From Streptomyces asiaticus (GTDB lineage Bacteria > Actinomycetota > Actinomycetes > Streptomycetales > Streptomycetaceae), in the NCBI RefSeq assembly GCF_018138715.1, contig NZ_JAGSHX010000006.1, positions 5,394,001 to 5,458,000 of the forward strand: a DNA stretch of 64,000 nt, given 5' to 3'. Position 1 is the first letter of the stretch. The number at the start of each line of letters is the position of its first letter. Both the position numbers and the translations under genes were made by a program. The notes below the pieces were generated by a model. The model did not search any database, had not been told where the DNA came from, and worked only from the letters and a program-made list of their open reading frames with translations. Positions 43,414 through 51,463 of the stretch are shown piece by piece.

Positions 43414-44880
43414 ATGCGGCGCAGAACGCTTCTGGCGGCGGCGGGCACCACCGTGCTCGGCACCGCCCTCACGACCGGTACCGCCTGGGCCGACGAGACC
43501 ATCGGCGTCGACCCCGGCACCGACCACGGGGCCTGGGAGGGCTGGGGCACCTCGCTCGCCTGGTGGGCCAATCTCTTCGGGCAGCGGGACGACTTCGCCG
43601 ATCTCTTCTTCACCACCAAGTCGGTGGGCTACGGCGGCCGGTCGCTGCCCGGTCTCGGGCTGAACATCGCCCGCTACAACCTCGGCGGTTGCGCCTGGAC
43701 CAGCGTGGCGGGTGAGTCCATGGTGGCCTCGCCCAACATCCCCCGGTTCAAGCAGATCGAGGGCTACTGGCACGACTGGAACAGCGAGGACCCCGCCTCC
43801 GCGGCCTGGCACTGGAACGCCGACGCGGTCCAGCGGGCGGCGCTGGCCAAGGCCGTCCAGCGGGGCGCCGTCAGCGAGCTGTTCTCCAACTCACCCATGT
43901 GGTGGATGTGTCTCAACCACAACCCGTCCGGCGCGGCGGACGGCGGCAACAACCTCCAGTCCTGGAACTACCGCCAGTTCGCGCTCTACCTCGCCACCAC
44001 CGCCCGCTACGCCCAGGATCACTGGGGTGTCCGCTTCGCCACCGTCGAGGCGTTCAACGAGCCCTCGTCGGCCTGGTGGAAGGCGGACGGCACCCAGGAG
44101 GGCTGCCACATCGACGCGGCGGTCCAGCGGACCGTCCTCGGCCACCTCCGCACCGAGCTCGACGCGCGTGGGCTGACCGGCACCCGGATCTCGGCGTCGG
44201 ACGAGACCAGCTACGACCTGGCCCGCACCACCTGGAGTTCGTTCGACACCGCCACCCGCGCCCTGGTCGACCAGGTCAACGTCCACGGCTACCAGGGCTC
44301 GGGCGGCCGCCGCGATCTGCTGTCCGCGGACGTGCGGGCGGCGGGCAAGAAGCTGTGGAACTCCGAGACCGGCGACAAGGACGGCACCGGCCTCACCCTG
44401 GCCACCAACCTCTGCCTGGACTTCCGCTGGCTGCACCCCACCGCGTGGTGCTACTGGCAGGTCATGGACCCCAGCGCCGGGTGGGCGCTGATCCACTACG
44501 ACCCGGACACCGCCCAGCCCGGCGCCGTGCAGACCAAGTACTACGTGCTCGCCCAGTTCACCCGCCATATCCGCCCCGGGATGCGGATCCTGGAGACCGG
44601 CTCGGACCACGCGGTCGCCGCGTACGACCCGGGGGCGCGGCGGCTCGTGCTCGTCGCCGTCAACCCCGGCGCCGCGCAGACGCTCACCTTCGATCTGTCC
44701 CGCTTCGGCCAGGTCACCGGGGGCACGGGCGGGCTGGTGCCGCGCTGGTCCACCCAGACCTCGGGCACCGGCGATCTGTACACCGCGCGCCAGGACACGG
44801 CGCTGGCCGGGAAGCGGCTGAGCGTTCGGTTCGCCGAGAAGTCGGTGCAGACGTTCCAGATCGACGGGGTGACCGAGTGA
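43414..44880 (+). CDS. Secreted GH30 endo-beta-1,6-galactanase-type glycosidase
   Basis: A 488-residue secreted enzyme. MRRRTLLAAAGTTVLGTAL with cleavage after TAWA is a Tat- or Sec-type signal. The (beta/alpha)8 barrel has the GH30 features 'GWGTSLAWWANLFGQRDDFADLFF', 'GLGLNIARYNLGG', the acid/base Glu216 in AFNEPSS and the nucleophile Glu318 in WNSETG, followed by a C-terminal beta-sandwich. The set is close to fungal and bacterial endo-beta-1,6-galactanases that cut arabinogalactan side chains. ATG 43414 follows GGAGGGG. The gene is probably regulated on its own and serves plant polymer breakdown. Confidence 0.87.
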   Translation: MRRRTLLAAAGTTVLGTALTTGTAWADETIGVDPGTDHGAWEGWGTSLAWWANLFGQRDDFADLFFTTKSVGYGGRSLPGLGLNIARYNLGGCAWTSVAGESMVASPNIPRFKQIEGYWHDWNSEDPASAAWHWNADAVQRAALAKAVQRGAVSELFSNSPMWWMCLNHNPSGAADGGNNLQSWNYRQFALYLATTARYAQDHWGVRFATVEAFNEPSSAWWKADGTQEGCHIDAAVQRTVLGHLRTELDARGLTGTRISASDETSYDLARTTWSSFDTATRALVDQVNVHGYQGSGGRRDLLSADVRAAGKKLWNSETGDKDGTGLTLATNLCLDFRWLHPTAWCYWQVMDPSAGWALIHYDPDTAQPGAVQTKYYVLAQFTRHIRPGMRILETGSDHAVAAYDPGARRLVLVAVNPGAAQTLTFDLSRFGQVTGGTGGLVPRWSTQTSGTGDLYTARQDTALAGKRLSVRFAEKSVQTFQIDGVTE

Positions 44881-44920
44881 GCCGACGGTAGGACGTAGGG
44901 CGTGGGGCGGTGGCGTGCGG

Positions 44921-45529
44921 TTACGCGGCGAGGTGGCGGACGATCCGGCGCAGCTGCTCCTCCCACCGCTCCCGGAACTCCGGCGAGTCCGGCTCGATGC
45001 CGAAGATCTGGCGGACGGCGTGCGGCATGGTGGCCGGTGCGGAGACCATGGCGTAGCACATCAGCAGCACGGCGGCCGGGTCGAGGTCGTCCGCCAGCTC
45101 GCCCGCCGCCTGCCGGCGCCGCATGTCGGACAGGTCCTCGCGCGGCTCGTCCGCCACCTCGCCGGTCAGCGCCTGCCAGATGGCCAGCCGGATGCCGCGG
45201 GGGTCGTCGAACGCCTCCCGGAGGTAGCGGACGACCAGCTCCTCGAAGGGGACCGCGGGGTCGTTGAAGGTCGCCTCGTGCCGCAGCCACTCACGGCCCA
45301 GCTCTCGGTAGAGGCCCTCCTTGCCGCCGAAGTAGTAGGTGATCAGCTGCTTGTTGAGGCCCGCACGGTCCGCGATGTCCTGGACGCGCGCGCCCGCGAA
45401 CCCCTTCTCGGAGAACTCGTCCATGGCCGCCTCCAGCAGCAGCCGCCGGGAGCGCTCCGGGCACTGCTTGCGCTCCTCGGGCGTGGGGGCGCGGCGGGGC
45501 CTCTTGGGCGTCCCCTGCATCGTCGTCAT
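44921..45529 (-). CDS. TetR family transcriptional regulator
   Basis: A 202-residue repressor. The N-terminal helix-turn-helix is plain: 'RSRRLLLEAAMDEFSEKGF' then 'RVQDIADRAGLNKQLITYYFGGKEGLY'. The C-terminal ~120 residues are the helical ligand domain. ATG 45529 follows GAGGAAGAGGAG. It diverges from an NmrA-type reductase gene 135 bases away; two overlapping palindromes built on TCATCC lie between them and are the likely operator, so it should repress that gene and itself. Confidence 0.92.
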   Translation of the reverse strand: MTTMQGTPKRPRRAPTPEERKQCPERSRRLLLEAAMDEFSEKGFAGARVQDIADRAGLNKQLITYYFGGKEGLYRELGREWLRHEATFNDPAVPFEELVVRYLREAFDDPRGIRLAIWQALTGEVADEPREDLSDMRRRQAAGELADDLDPAAVLLMCYAMVSAPATMPHAVRQIFGIEPDSPEFRERWEEQLRRIVRHLAA

Positions 45530-45577
45530 CTCCTCTTCCTCGGCCCGGACAGGCTAGCCGGGGGCTCCGGCCATGCT

Positions 45578-45616
45578 TTCATCCAATTGTTTGACAACGT
45601 CATCCGTTTGGATGAA
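45578..45616. promoter_or_regulatory. Operator/promoter of the TetR-NmrA divergent pair
   Basis: TTCATCCAA (45578) and TTGGATGAA (45608) are perfect inverted arms. The inner TCATCC-GTTT-GGATGA (45600-45615) is a second palindrome. A consensus -35, TTGACA, sits at 45591-45596 between them, directed toward the NmrA gene. The site is AT-rich against a very GC-rich background. Confidence 0.65.
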
Positions 45617-45664
45617 CCTGACTGCGGTTACGTACGGATCGCATGACAGGCAAGGAGATTGATC

Positions 45665-46492
45665 ATGTTCGTGGTGACCGGAGCCACCGGAAACGTCGGC
45701 AGCCATGTGGTGAAGCAGCTGGCCGACGCGGGCGCCGAGGTGCTCGCGCTCACCCGCGACCCCGAGGCGGCCCGGCTGCCGGAGGGCGTGCGGGCGGCCC
45801 GCACCGATGAGCTGCCCCTGGACGGTGCCACGGCGCTGTTCCTCAACCCCGCGGTGGTCTGGCAGGTCGGGTCCGAGAAGATCCTCGAGCGGGCCAAGGA
45901 GAGCGGGGTGCGGCGGATCGTGATGCTCTCCTCGTCCTCCGTCCTGGACGATGTCGATCCGCAGCGGAACCCGATCGGCGCCCGCCACCGCGCGCTGGAG
46001 GACGAGGTCGAGGCCACGGGTCTTGAATGGACGTTCGTCCGCCCGGGCGGCTTCGCCGCGAACGCGTTGCAGTGGGCGGACCAGATCAAGGCCGGGGACG
46101 TGGTGTACGGGCCGTACGCCGGGGCGCAGATGGCGCTCATCCACGAGGCCGACATGGGCGCGGTCTCCGCCCGCGCCCTGCTCACCGACGACCTGGTCGG
46201 CAAGACCCCGGAGCTGACCGGACCCGAGTCGCTGAGCTTCGCCGACCAGGTGCGCGTCATCGGCGAGGTCCTCGGGCGGCCGCTGCGGTACGAGGAGATC
46301 CCGCACGAGGCGGCGCGGGAGCGGATGTCCGGCGGGTTCCTCACGCCGGAGATGGCGGATTCGCTGCTGCGGGTCTTCGCGGAGCTGGTGGACCGGCCGC
46401 AGACGATCTCGCCGGAGGTGGAGCGCATCACGGGGCGCCCCGGGTTGACGTTCGCCCAGTGGGTGGAGGACCACGTGGGCGCCTTCCGCTGA
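45665..46492 (+). CDS. NmrA-like NAD(P)-binding reductase
   Basis: A 275-residue atypical short-chain reductase. VVTGATGNVGSHVVKQL is the NmrA/QOR2-type cofactor loop, and 'LEWTFVRPGGFAANALQW' is typical of the family. Members reduce quinones or sense the NADP state. ATG 45665 follows AAGGAGA by 6 bases. It is the likely target of the divergent TetR regulator; pairs of this kind often respond to electrophiles. Its stop codon lies inside a 15-bp tandem repeat. Confidence 0.88.
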   Translation: MFVVTGATGNVGSHVVKQLADAGAEVLALTRDPEAARLPEGVRAARTDELPLDGATALFLNPAVVWQVGSEKILERAKESGVRRIVMLSSSSVLDDVDPQRNPIGARHRALEDEVEATGLEWTFVRPGGFAANALQWADQIKAGDVVYGPYAGAQMALIHEADMGAVSARALLTDDLVGKTPELTGPESLSFADQVRVIGEVLGRPLRYEEIPHEAARERMSGGFLTPEMADSLLRVFAELVDRPQTISPEVERITGRPGLTFAQWVEDHVGAFR

Positions 46493-46550
46493 GGCGCGTT
46501 CCGCTGAGGCGCGTTCCGCTGAGGCGCGTTCCGCTGAGGCGCGTTCCGCG
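46484..46550. repeat. 15-bp tandem repeat, four copies, over a stop codon
   Basis: TTCCGCTGAGGCGCG is repeated at 46484, 46499, 46514 and 46529 with a partial fifth copy. The first copy contains the last codons and TGA of the NmrA gene. Each unit carries an in-frame TGA, so expansion does not lengthen the protein. Confidence 0.95.
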
Positions 46551-46600
46551 CCGGGACCCGACCACGCACCGGGGCGGGCCCGGGGCCGGGCGGCCGTGCC

Positions 46601-46810
46601 GGTTGCGCCTGCGGCGGGCTGTCCCCTACCCGCCCCTTCCCACAACCGGGGCTCCGCCCCGGACCCCGCTCCTCAAACGCCGGAGGGGCTGATTTCAGCC
46701 CGTCCGGCGATTGAGGACACGCCCGAAGGGCGTCCGGGGTCCCAGGGGGCGGAGCCCCATGGTTCGGGAAGGGGCGGGTAGGGGACACGGCCCGCCGCAG
46801 GCGCGCAGCC
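46601..46810. repeat. ~210-bp imperfect inverted-repeat element
   Basis: The outer arms (46601-46640 and 46767-46810) match almost base for base, including CCCCTACCCGCCCCTTCC and its complement. A middle pair GGGGCTCCGCCCC/GGGGCGGAGCCCC and an inner pair around CAAACGCCGGAGGGGCTGA / TCAGCCCGTCCGGCGATTG complete a long hairpin. I recall very similar intergenic blocks in many Streptomyces genomes, so this looks like a dispersed palindromic element. It also would act as a terminator for the convergent NmrA and Ku genes. Confidence 0.75.
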
Positions 46811-46839
46811 GGTGTGCGCTCGCCGGTGCCAGGGCCGCC

Positions 46840-47949
46840 TCAGGACGCGGTCCGCGTGCCGCGCTTGCCCGTCTGCTTCTTCGCGGCCGTCTTCTTGGCT
46901 GCACTCTTCTTGGCCGCGGCCTTCTTCGCGCCCGTCTGCCTCTTCCCGGCGGACTCCTCCTCCGCGGCCTTGGCGGTCTTCGCCGCCGTCTTCTTCCCGG
47001 CCGCGGTGGTCTTCTTGGTGGTGGTCGTCTTCGTCTTCGTCGCGGCCTTCTTCGCCGGTGCCTTCTTACGGCCGCGCAGCTCGTGGACCGTCGCCTCCCC
47101 CTCCTCCTCGGCTCCGCCCTCCCGGTCCTCCGCGGCCTCCCCGGCCTCCGCGGCCTCTCCCGTCCCCTCGCCCCGGGCCTCCTTGGCGCTGCGGACGCTC
47201 TCCTTCAGCGCCGCCATCAGGTCGACCACCTGCGCGCCCGCGGGTCGCTCACCGGGCTCGGCGGTGGGCGTGGCGCCGGACATCTTCGCCGCCACCAGCT
47301 CCTCCAGCGCCTCGTGGTACTCGTCGCGCAGATCGTTCAGATCCACCTCTCCGAGCGTCTCCATGAGGGTGTCCGCGAGGTCCAGTTCCGCCGGCTTCAC
47401 GGTGACCTTCTCCTTGGGGGCCACCCCCGCGGGCTCGCGCACCTCGTCCGGCCAGAGCAGCCGGTGCAGCGCGATCGTGTCGCCGACGACGCGCAGCATT
47501 CCCAGCCGCTCCCGGCCGCGGTGGGCGTATTTGGCGATGGCGACCTTCTCGCTGCGCTTGAGCGCCTCGCGCAGCAGGGTGTACGGCTTGGCCCCGGCGG
47601 CGCCGCTGGTGCCCAGGTAGTAGGCGTCGCCCATCTGGAGCGGATCGATCTCGGAGGCGGAGATGAACGCCTCGATCTCCAGGGTGTGGGTGGTGGGCAG
47701 CGGAAGCGCCGCGAGGTCCTCCTCGGTGATCGGGACCAGCGCGCCGTCCGCGTCCTCGTACGCCCGCCCGATCTCGCCCGACTCAACCGGCTTGTCCTCG
47801 AGCTCGCAGACCTTGCGGTAGCGGATGCGGCCGTTGTCGCGGAGGTGGATCTGCCGGAACGAGATCGAGTGGTCCTCGGTGGCCGGATAGATCTTGATCG
47901 GAATGCTCACCAGGCCGAAGGAAATGTTCCCATTCCAGATAGATCGCAT
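46840..47949 (-). CDS. ku: Ku protein (non-homologous end joining)
   Basis: A 369-residue bacterial Ku. MRSIWNGNISFGLVSIPIK and 'KVTVKPAELDLADTLMETL' are diagnostic of the Ku core, which forms a homodimeric ring on DNA ends and recruits LigD-type enzymes. The core ends near residue 260. The remaining ~110 residues are a Glu/Ala block and then a Lys/Ala-rich, histone H1-like tail (KKAAAKKSAAKKTAAKK) expected to bind DNA without sequence preference. ATG 47949 is preceded by AAAGGG. It diverges from the polymerase-domain gene with only 30 bases between the two starts. Confidence 0.97.
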   Translation of the reverse strand: MRSIWNGNISFGLVSIPIKIYPATEDHSISFRQIHLRDNGRIRYRKVCELEDKPVESGEIGRAYEDADGALVPITEEDLAALPLPTTHTLEIEAFISASEIDPLQMGDAYYLGTSGAAGAKPYTLLREALKRSEKVAIAKYAHRGRERLGMLRVVGDTIALHRLLWPDEVREPAGVAPKEKVTVKPAELDLADTLMETLGEVDLNDLRDEYHEALEELVAAKMSGATPTAEPGERPAGAQVVDLMAALKESVRSAKEARGEGTGEAAEAGEAAEDREGGAEEEGEATVHELRGRKKAPAKKAATKTKTTTTKKTTAAGKKTAAKTAKAAEEESAGKRQTGAKKAAAKKSAAKKTAAKKQTGKRGTRTAS

Positions 47950-47979
47950 GCTTGATCCCTTTCGTGAGATTCTTATCGT

Positions 47980-48960
47980 ATGTCCCCGATCGCGGAGGTG
48001 GAGGGGCGGCGGATCACGCTCAGGAACCTCGACAAGGTCATCCATCCGGCCACCGGCACCACCAAGGGCGAGCTGCTGCACTATCTGGCGTCGACCGCGG
48101 ACGCGCTCCTCGGTCATCTGCGCGGGCGGCCGCTGGCGTTCCTGCGCTACCCGGACGGCCCCGACGGCCAGAAGTTCTTCACCAAGAACCCGCCTCCGGG
48201 CACGCCTTCCTGGGTGACGACGGCCGAGGTCACCCGCCATAAGGGGGAGACCGCGCGGCAGGTGGTGATCCAGGACCTGCCCTCGCTGATGTGGTCGGCC
48301 AACCTCGTGGTGGAGCTCCACACCCCGATGTGGCGGATCGACCAGGGCGTGGGCATCGCCGACCGGCTCGTCTTCGACCTCGACCCCGGACCGCCCGCCA
48401 CGATCGTGGACTGCCGCATCGTCGCCGTATGGCTGCGCGAGCGGCTGGCCGATGACGGCCTTACGGCGTACGCGAAGACCAGTGGCTCCAAGGGGCTGCA
48501 TCTGCTGGTGCCGGTGGAGCCGACCTCCTCCCGGCGGACCACCGCCTACGCCAGACGGCTGGCCCTGGAGGCCGCGAACGCCATGCCGGACCTCGTCATC
48601 CGTAAGATGACCCGCTCGCTGCGGCCGGGGAAGGTGTACGTGGACTTCAGCCAGAACGCCGCCGCGAAGACCACCGCCGCGCCCTACACCCCCCGCGCCG
48701 TCCCCGAACCGGCCGTCTCCGCGCCCGTCACCTGGGAGGAGGTCGAGGCGTGCGGCGACCCGGCGGCGCTGACCTTCCTGATCGACGACATCCCCGCGCG
48801 GCTCGACCGCCACGGGGATCTGCTCGCCCCGCTGCTGGACCCGGCGGAGGGGCGCCCGCTGCCGACGGGCGAGGCCGAGGCCGGGGAGGACGAAGACCTC
48901 GGCCGAGGCGGCGACGAAGACAACGGCCAAGGGGACGACGAAGGCGCGGCCGACCGATGA
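47980..48960 (+). CDS. LigD-type polymerase/primase domain protein
   Basis: A 326-residue stand-alone NHEJ polymerase of the archaeo-eukaryotic primase superfamily. The catalytic motif FDLDPG has Asp133 and Asp135; 'SGSKGLHLLVPV' and the C-terminal 'LRPGKVYVDFSQN' with the third acidic residue complete the active site. It fills gaps and adds ribonucleotides at broken ends. The last ~35 residues are acidic and disordered. The stop overlaps the ligase start by 4 bases, so both are translated together. In mycobacteria these are parts of one LigD chain with a 3'-phosphoesterase; no phosphoesterase is seen here. Confidence 0.92.
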   Translation: MSPIAEVEGRRITLRNLDKVIHPATGTTKGELLHYLASTADALLGHLRGRPLAFLRYPDGPDGQKFFTKNPPPGTPSWVTTAEVTRHKGETARQVVIQDLPSLMWSANLVVELHTPMWRIDQGVGIADRLVFDLDPGPPATIVDCRIVAVWLRERLADDGLTAYAKTSGSKGLHLLVPVEPTSSRRTTAYARRLALEAANAMPDLVIRKMTRSLRPGKVYVDFSQNAAAKTTAAPYTPRAVPEPAVSAPVTWEEVEACGDPAALTFLIDDIPARLDRHGDLLAPLLDPAEGRPLPTGEAEAGEDEDLGRGGDEDNGQGDDEGAADR

Positions 48961-49898
48961 CGTCGCCCTCCCATGAGCCGCCCCTTGAGCCACCCCTCGA
49001 CGTGGCGCTGGCCCGTGTCGTCCCGATCCTGCCCCTCGCCCCGCCCGGACGGCGGCTGGCGTACGAGCCCAAGTTCGACGGCCATCGGCTGCTGATCTTC
49101 CGGCTGGGGGACACCGTAAGGATGCAGGCCCGCTCCGGCCGCATCGTCACCCGCGCCTTCCCCGACCTGGTGGCCGCCGCGCGGCCGCTGCCGCCCGGCA
49201 CGGTCCTCGACGGCGAGGTGGTGGTGTGGGCGGGCGGCCGTACGGACTTCGCCGCCGTCCAGAAGCGCGCCTTCGCCGCGTCCGAGTCCCGGGCGGGGCG
49301 GCTCGCCCGGGAACTGCCCGCCTCCTACGCCGCCTTCGACCTGCTCGCGATCGGCGCGGAGGATCTGCGGCCGCTTCCGTACGAACAGCGCCGCGCCCGG
49401 CTGATGGCGCTCCTCGAACCGCTCGGCCCACCGCTCCAGGCCGTGCCGATGACGACCGATCCGGAGCTCGCCGCCACCTGGTACGAGTCGCTCCTGGAGA
49501 TCGGTATCGAGGGCCTGGTCATCAAGGAGCTGGACCAGCCCTATCGGCCGGGCCGCCACTGGCGGAAGGTGCGCCATTCGGAGACCCGGGACGCCGTGGT
49601 CGTCGGCGTCGTCGGCCCCCGCCTCCGCCCGCGCGCCCTCGCGCTGGTGCTCCCCGGCGACGACGCGCCGTTGATCTCCGCCCCGCTCTCCACGGCCGTC
49701 CGCGCCCAGCTCGGCACGGCCCTGCGCGACCTGCCCGACCCCGAGCCCCCGCCCGCCGAACTCCCCACCGCCCTGGACCGGGTCGGCGCCGAGATCGCCT
49801 ACCGCCCCATCGCCCCGGACCTGATCGTCGAGGTCCGCCAGGAAGGCACGGTCCGCCACGCGGCGACGAGGGTCATGCGCCTCCGCATCCCCGACTGA
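48957..49898 (+). CDS. ATP-dependent DNA ligase (LigC/LigD ligase-domain type)
   Basis: A 313-residue ligase. YEPKFDGHR holds the adenylated Lys39 (motif I), followed by 'RSGRIVTRAFPDL', 'LDGEVVVW' (motif III), 'EGLVIKEL' (motif IV) and 'WRKVRHSET' (motif V). An OB-fold region fills the last ~100 residues. It seals nicks in the end-joining reaction with Ku and the polymerase encoded next door. ATG 48957 overlaps the upstream stop by 4 bases. Confidence 0.93.
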   Translation: MTSPSHEPPLEPPLDVALARVVPILPLAPPGRRLAYEPKFDGHRLLIFRLGDTVRMQARSGRIVTRAFPDLVAAARPLPPGTVLDGEVVVWAGGRTDFAAVQKRAFAASESRAGRLARELPASYAAFDLLAIGAEDLRPLPYEQRRARLMALLEPLGPPLQAVPMTTDPELAATWYESLLEIGIEGLVIKELDQPYRPGRHWRKVRHSETRDAVVVGVVGPRLRPRALALVLPGDDAPLISAPLSTAVRAQLGTALRDLPDPEPPPAELPTALDRVGAEIAYRPIAPDLIVEVRQEGTVRHAATRVMRLRIPD

Positions 49899-49951
49899 CC
49901 CCCTTCGGCTGACCCGTGCCCTGTGTGCCCCGGCCGTGCGACGATGCGCGG

Positions 49952-50090
49952 ATGCGGGTGACGGTCGTGGGCAGCGGTGACGCTTCTGGCTCGGGCGGGC
50001 GGTTCCAGACCTGCCCGGCGGTGGCCCCCGACCTGCCCGGCGGTGGCCCCCGACCCGGCCGGCCCGCCCCACGTCCTGGTGGATCTACGG
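49952..50090 (+). pseudogene. Remnant of a metallo-beta-lactamase-fold hydrolase gene
   Basis: The frame from ATG 49952 reads MRVTVVGSGDASGSGGRFQTC, the usual first strand and loop of ribonuclease Z-like MBL-fold enzymes. The frame is then lost. A 22-bp unit is duplicated in tandem at 50010-50053; deleting one copy restores a frame that continues through PAGPPHVLVDL, the expected second strand. After about 45 codons the likeness ends at the 3' part of the PLP-enzyme gene on the other strand. So this looks like a 5' fragment with a slippage frameshift. The family call rests on a short stretch. Confidence 0.6.
50010..50053. repeat. 22-bp tandem duplication
   Basis: Two perfect head-to-tail copies beginning CCTGCCCGGCGGTGG, at 50010-50031 and 50032-50053. 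Because 22 is not a multiple of three it shifts the frame of the MBL-fold remnant. Confidence 0.95.
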
Positions 50091-51050
50091 ACCCGGTGGG
50101 CCCGCCGGATCCGGAGGCCCCGTCACCACCGCCGTCACCCTGCTGCCCGGGGCCAGTTCACCCCGTTCCGCCAGCCCGTACACACCCCACAGCAGTTTCG
50201 CCACGTACCGCCGCTCCAGCCGGATCCCGTGCCGCGCCTCGAACTCCGCCGCGAACGCCTCCAGCTCCGCCGGGACCCGCCCGTAGCCGCCGCCGTGGTA
50301 GCCGTGCTCGATCCGCCAGTTGGCGAAGGCCCGCCCCCACCCCCGCTCGTGCAGCGCGGCCACCTCGCGGTCCAGGTAGCCCTCCGCCCCCTTCAGGACG
50401 GCGAACCCCACCGCCCGGGCGCCGGGCGGGAGTGCGGCGGCGATCCCGGCCAGCGTGCCGCCGGTGCCCACCGCGCAGCACACCACATCGCCCGGCCCCA
50501 GGTCGGGCAGGTCGGGCAGCTCCGCGACGAGCTCCGCCGCGCCGCGCGCCGCCAGGACGTTCGTACCGCCCTCCGGGAGCACATAGGCACGCCCCCACCG
50601 CTCCTCAAGCGCCCGTAGGGTGCCGGGGGCGCCCTCGCCCAGGCCGCGCAGCGTCTCGCGGTAGGCGGAGCGGGTGACGAAGGCCAGCTCCATGCCGTGT
50701 GCCTCGGCCCGCGCCAGCGACCAGTTGCGCGGCGCGTCGGCCAGCTCGTCGCCCCGGATGACCCCGACCGTCGACAGCCCGTACGCGGCCCCCGCCGCGG
50801 CCACCGCCCGGATGTGGTTGGAGTACGCCCCGCCGAACGTGAGCAGCCGGGTGTGGCCGCGCTCGACGGCCGCGCGCAGATTCGGGGTGAGCTTGCGCCA
50901 CTTGTTGCCCGGCACCAGCGGGTGGATGAGATCGTCCCGCTTCAGCCGCAGCGCCACGCCCCGGTCGGCGAGCCATGGGTCGGCCACGTCCCGTACGGGG
51001 GACGGCAGCCGGGGCCGTATCGGGCCGGTGGTGTCTGGCGGGCGTCTCAC
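50085..51050 (-). CDS. PLP-dependent D-cysteine desulfhydrase / ACC deaminase family enzyme
   Basis: A 321-residue fold-type II PLP enzyme. GNKWRKL supplies the Schiff-base Lys50; 'TFGGAYSNHIRAVAAAG' binds the substrate carboxylate; 'CAVGTGGTLAGI' is the phosphate-binding glycine loop; and 'LPEGGTNVLAARGAAEL' is typical of the family. It should deaminate a small amino acid such as D-cysteine or 1-aminocyclopropane-1-carboxylate; the choice between them cannot be made from what I see. The start is GTG 51050 behind GGAGAG. Its 3' end abuts the MBL-fold remnant on the other strand. Confidence 0.87.
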   Translation of the reverse strand: MRRPPDTTGPIRPRLPSPVRDVADPWLADRGVALRLKRDDLIHPLVPGNKWRKLTPNLRAAVERGHTRLLTFGGAYSNHIRAVAAAGAAYGLSTVGVIRGDELADAPRNWSLARAEAHGMELAFVTRSAYRETLRGLGEGAPGTLRALEERWGRAYVLPEGGTNVLAARGAAELVAELPDLPDLGPGDVVCCAVGTGGTLAGIAAALPPGARAVGFAVLKGAEGYLDREVAALHERGWGRAFANWRIEHGYHGGGYGRVPAELEAFAAEFEARHGIRLERRYVAKLLWGVYGLAERGELAPGSRVTAVVTGPPDPAGPPGP

Positions 51051-51098
51051 CTCTCCATTCTCTCCGCAGCCCCTCGGTCGCTGAGTCGCGCCGGGGAC

Positions 51099-51138
51099 GA
51101 CGCGTCGGGAAATGTTGACGCGTCGGAAATCTCCGACG
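51099..51138. promoter_or_regulatory. Operator region of the ArsR-SRPBCC operon
   Basis: CGTCGGA-AATC-TCCGACG (51121-51138) is a perfect 7-base inverted repeat directly before the ArsR start. The word GACGCGTCGG is also repeated directly, upstream and overlapping. The position 13 bases before GTG 51152 fits autorepression. Confidence 0.6.
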
Positions 51139-51151
51139 TAATCTCCGGGTC

Positions 51152-51463
51152 GTGCCCACAGACGTCTTCAGCGCGCTCGCCAACCCCGTGCGCCGCAAGC
51201 TGCTCGACTGCCTCCGGGACGGCCCCCGCGCCGTCAACGACCTCGCGGGCGAGTTCGAGCTGAGCAGACCGGCGATCTCGGAACATCTCCAGGTGCTCCG
51301 GCAGGCCCGGCTCGTACGGGAGGAGCCGCGGGGGCGGCAGCGGTACTACCACCTGGAGGCGGATCCGCTCGCCGAGGTGCGGCAGTGGCTGCATCCCTTC
51401 GAGCACTACTGGCGCGGCCGGCTCCACGCGCTGCGCGACGTCCTCGACGAGGAGAACCCATGA
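51152..51463 (+). CDS. ArsR family transcriptional regulator
   Basis: A 103-residue winged-helix repressor: 'VFSALANPVRRKLLDCLRDGPRAVNDLA', then recognition helix 'SRPAISEHLQVLRQARLV' and wing 'RGRQRYYHLE'. It lacks metal-binding Cys pairs, as is usual for the ArsR members paired with SRPBCC proteins. The GTG start follows a perfect palindrome. Its stop overlaps the next gene by 4 bases (ATGA). Confidence 0.9.
   Translation: MPTDVFSALANPVRRKLLDCLRDGPRAVNDLAGEFELSRPAISEHLQVLRQARLVREEPRGRQRYYHLEADPLAEVRQWLHPFEHYWRGRLHALRDVLDEENP

Noticed and set aside
46484..46550. Possible CRISPR-like array
   Set aside because: The 15-bp units are directly adjacent with no spacers; it is a plain tandem repeat.
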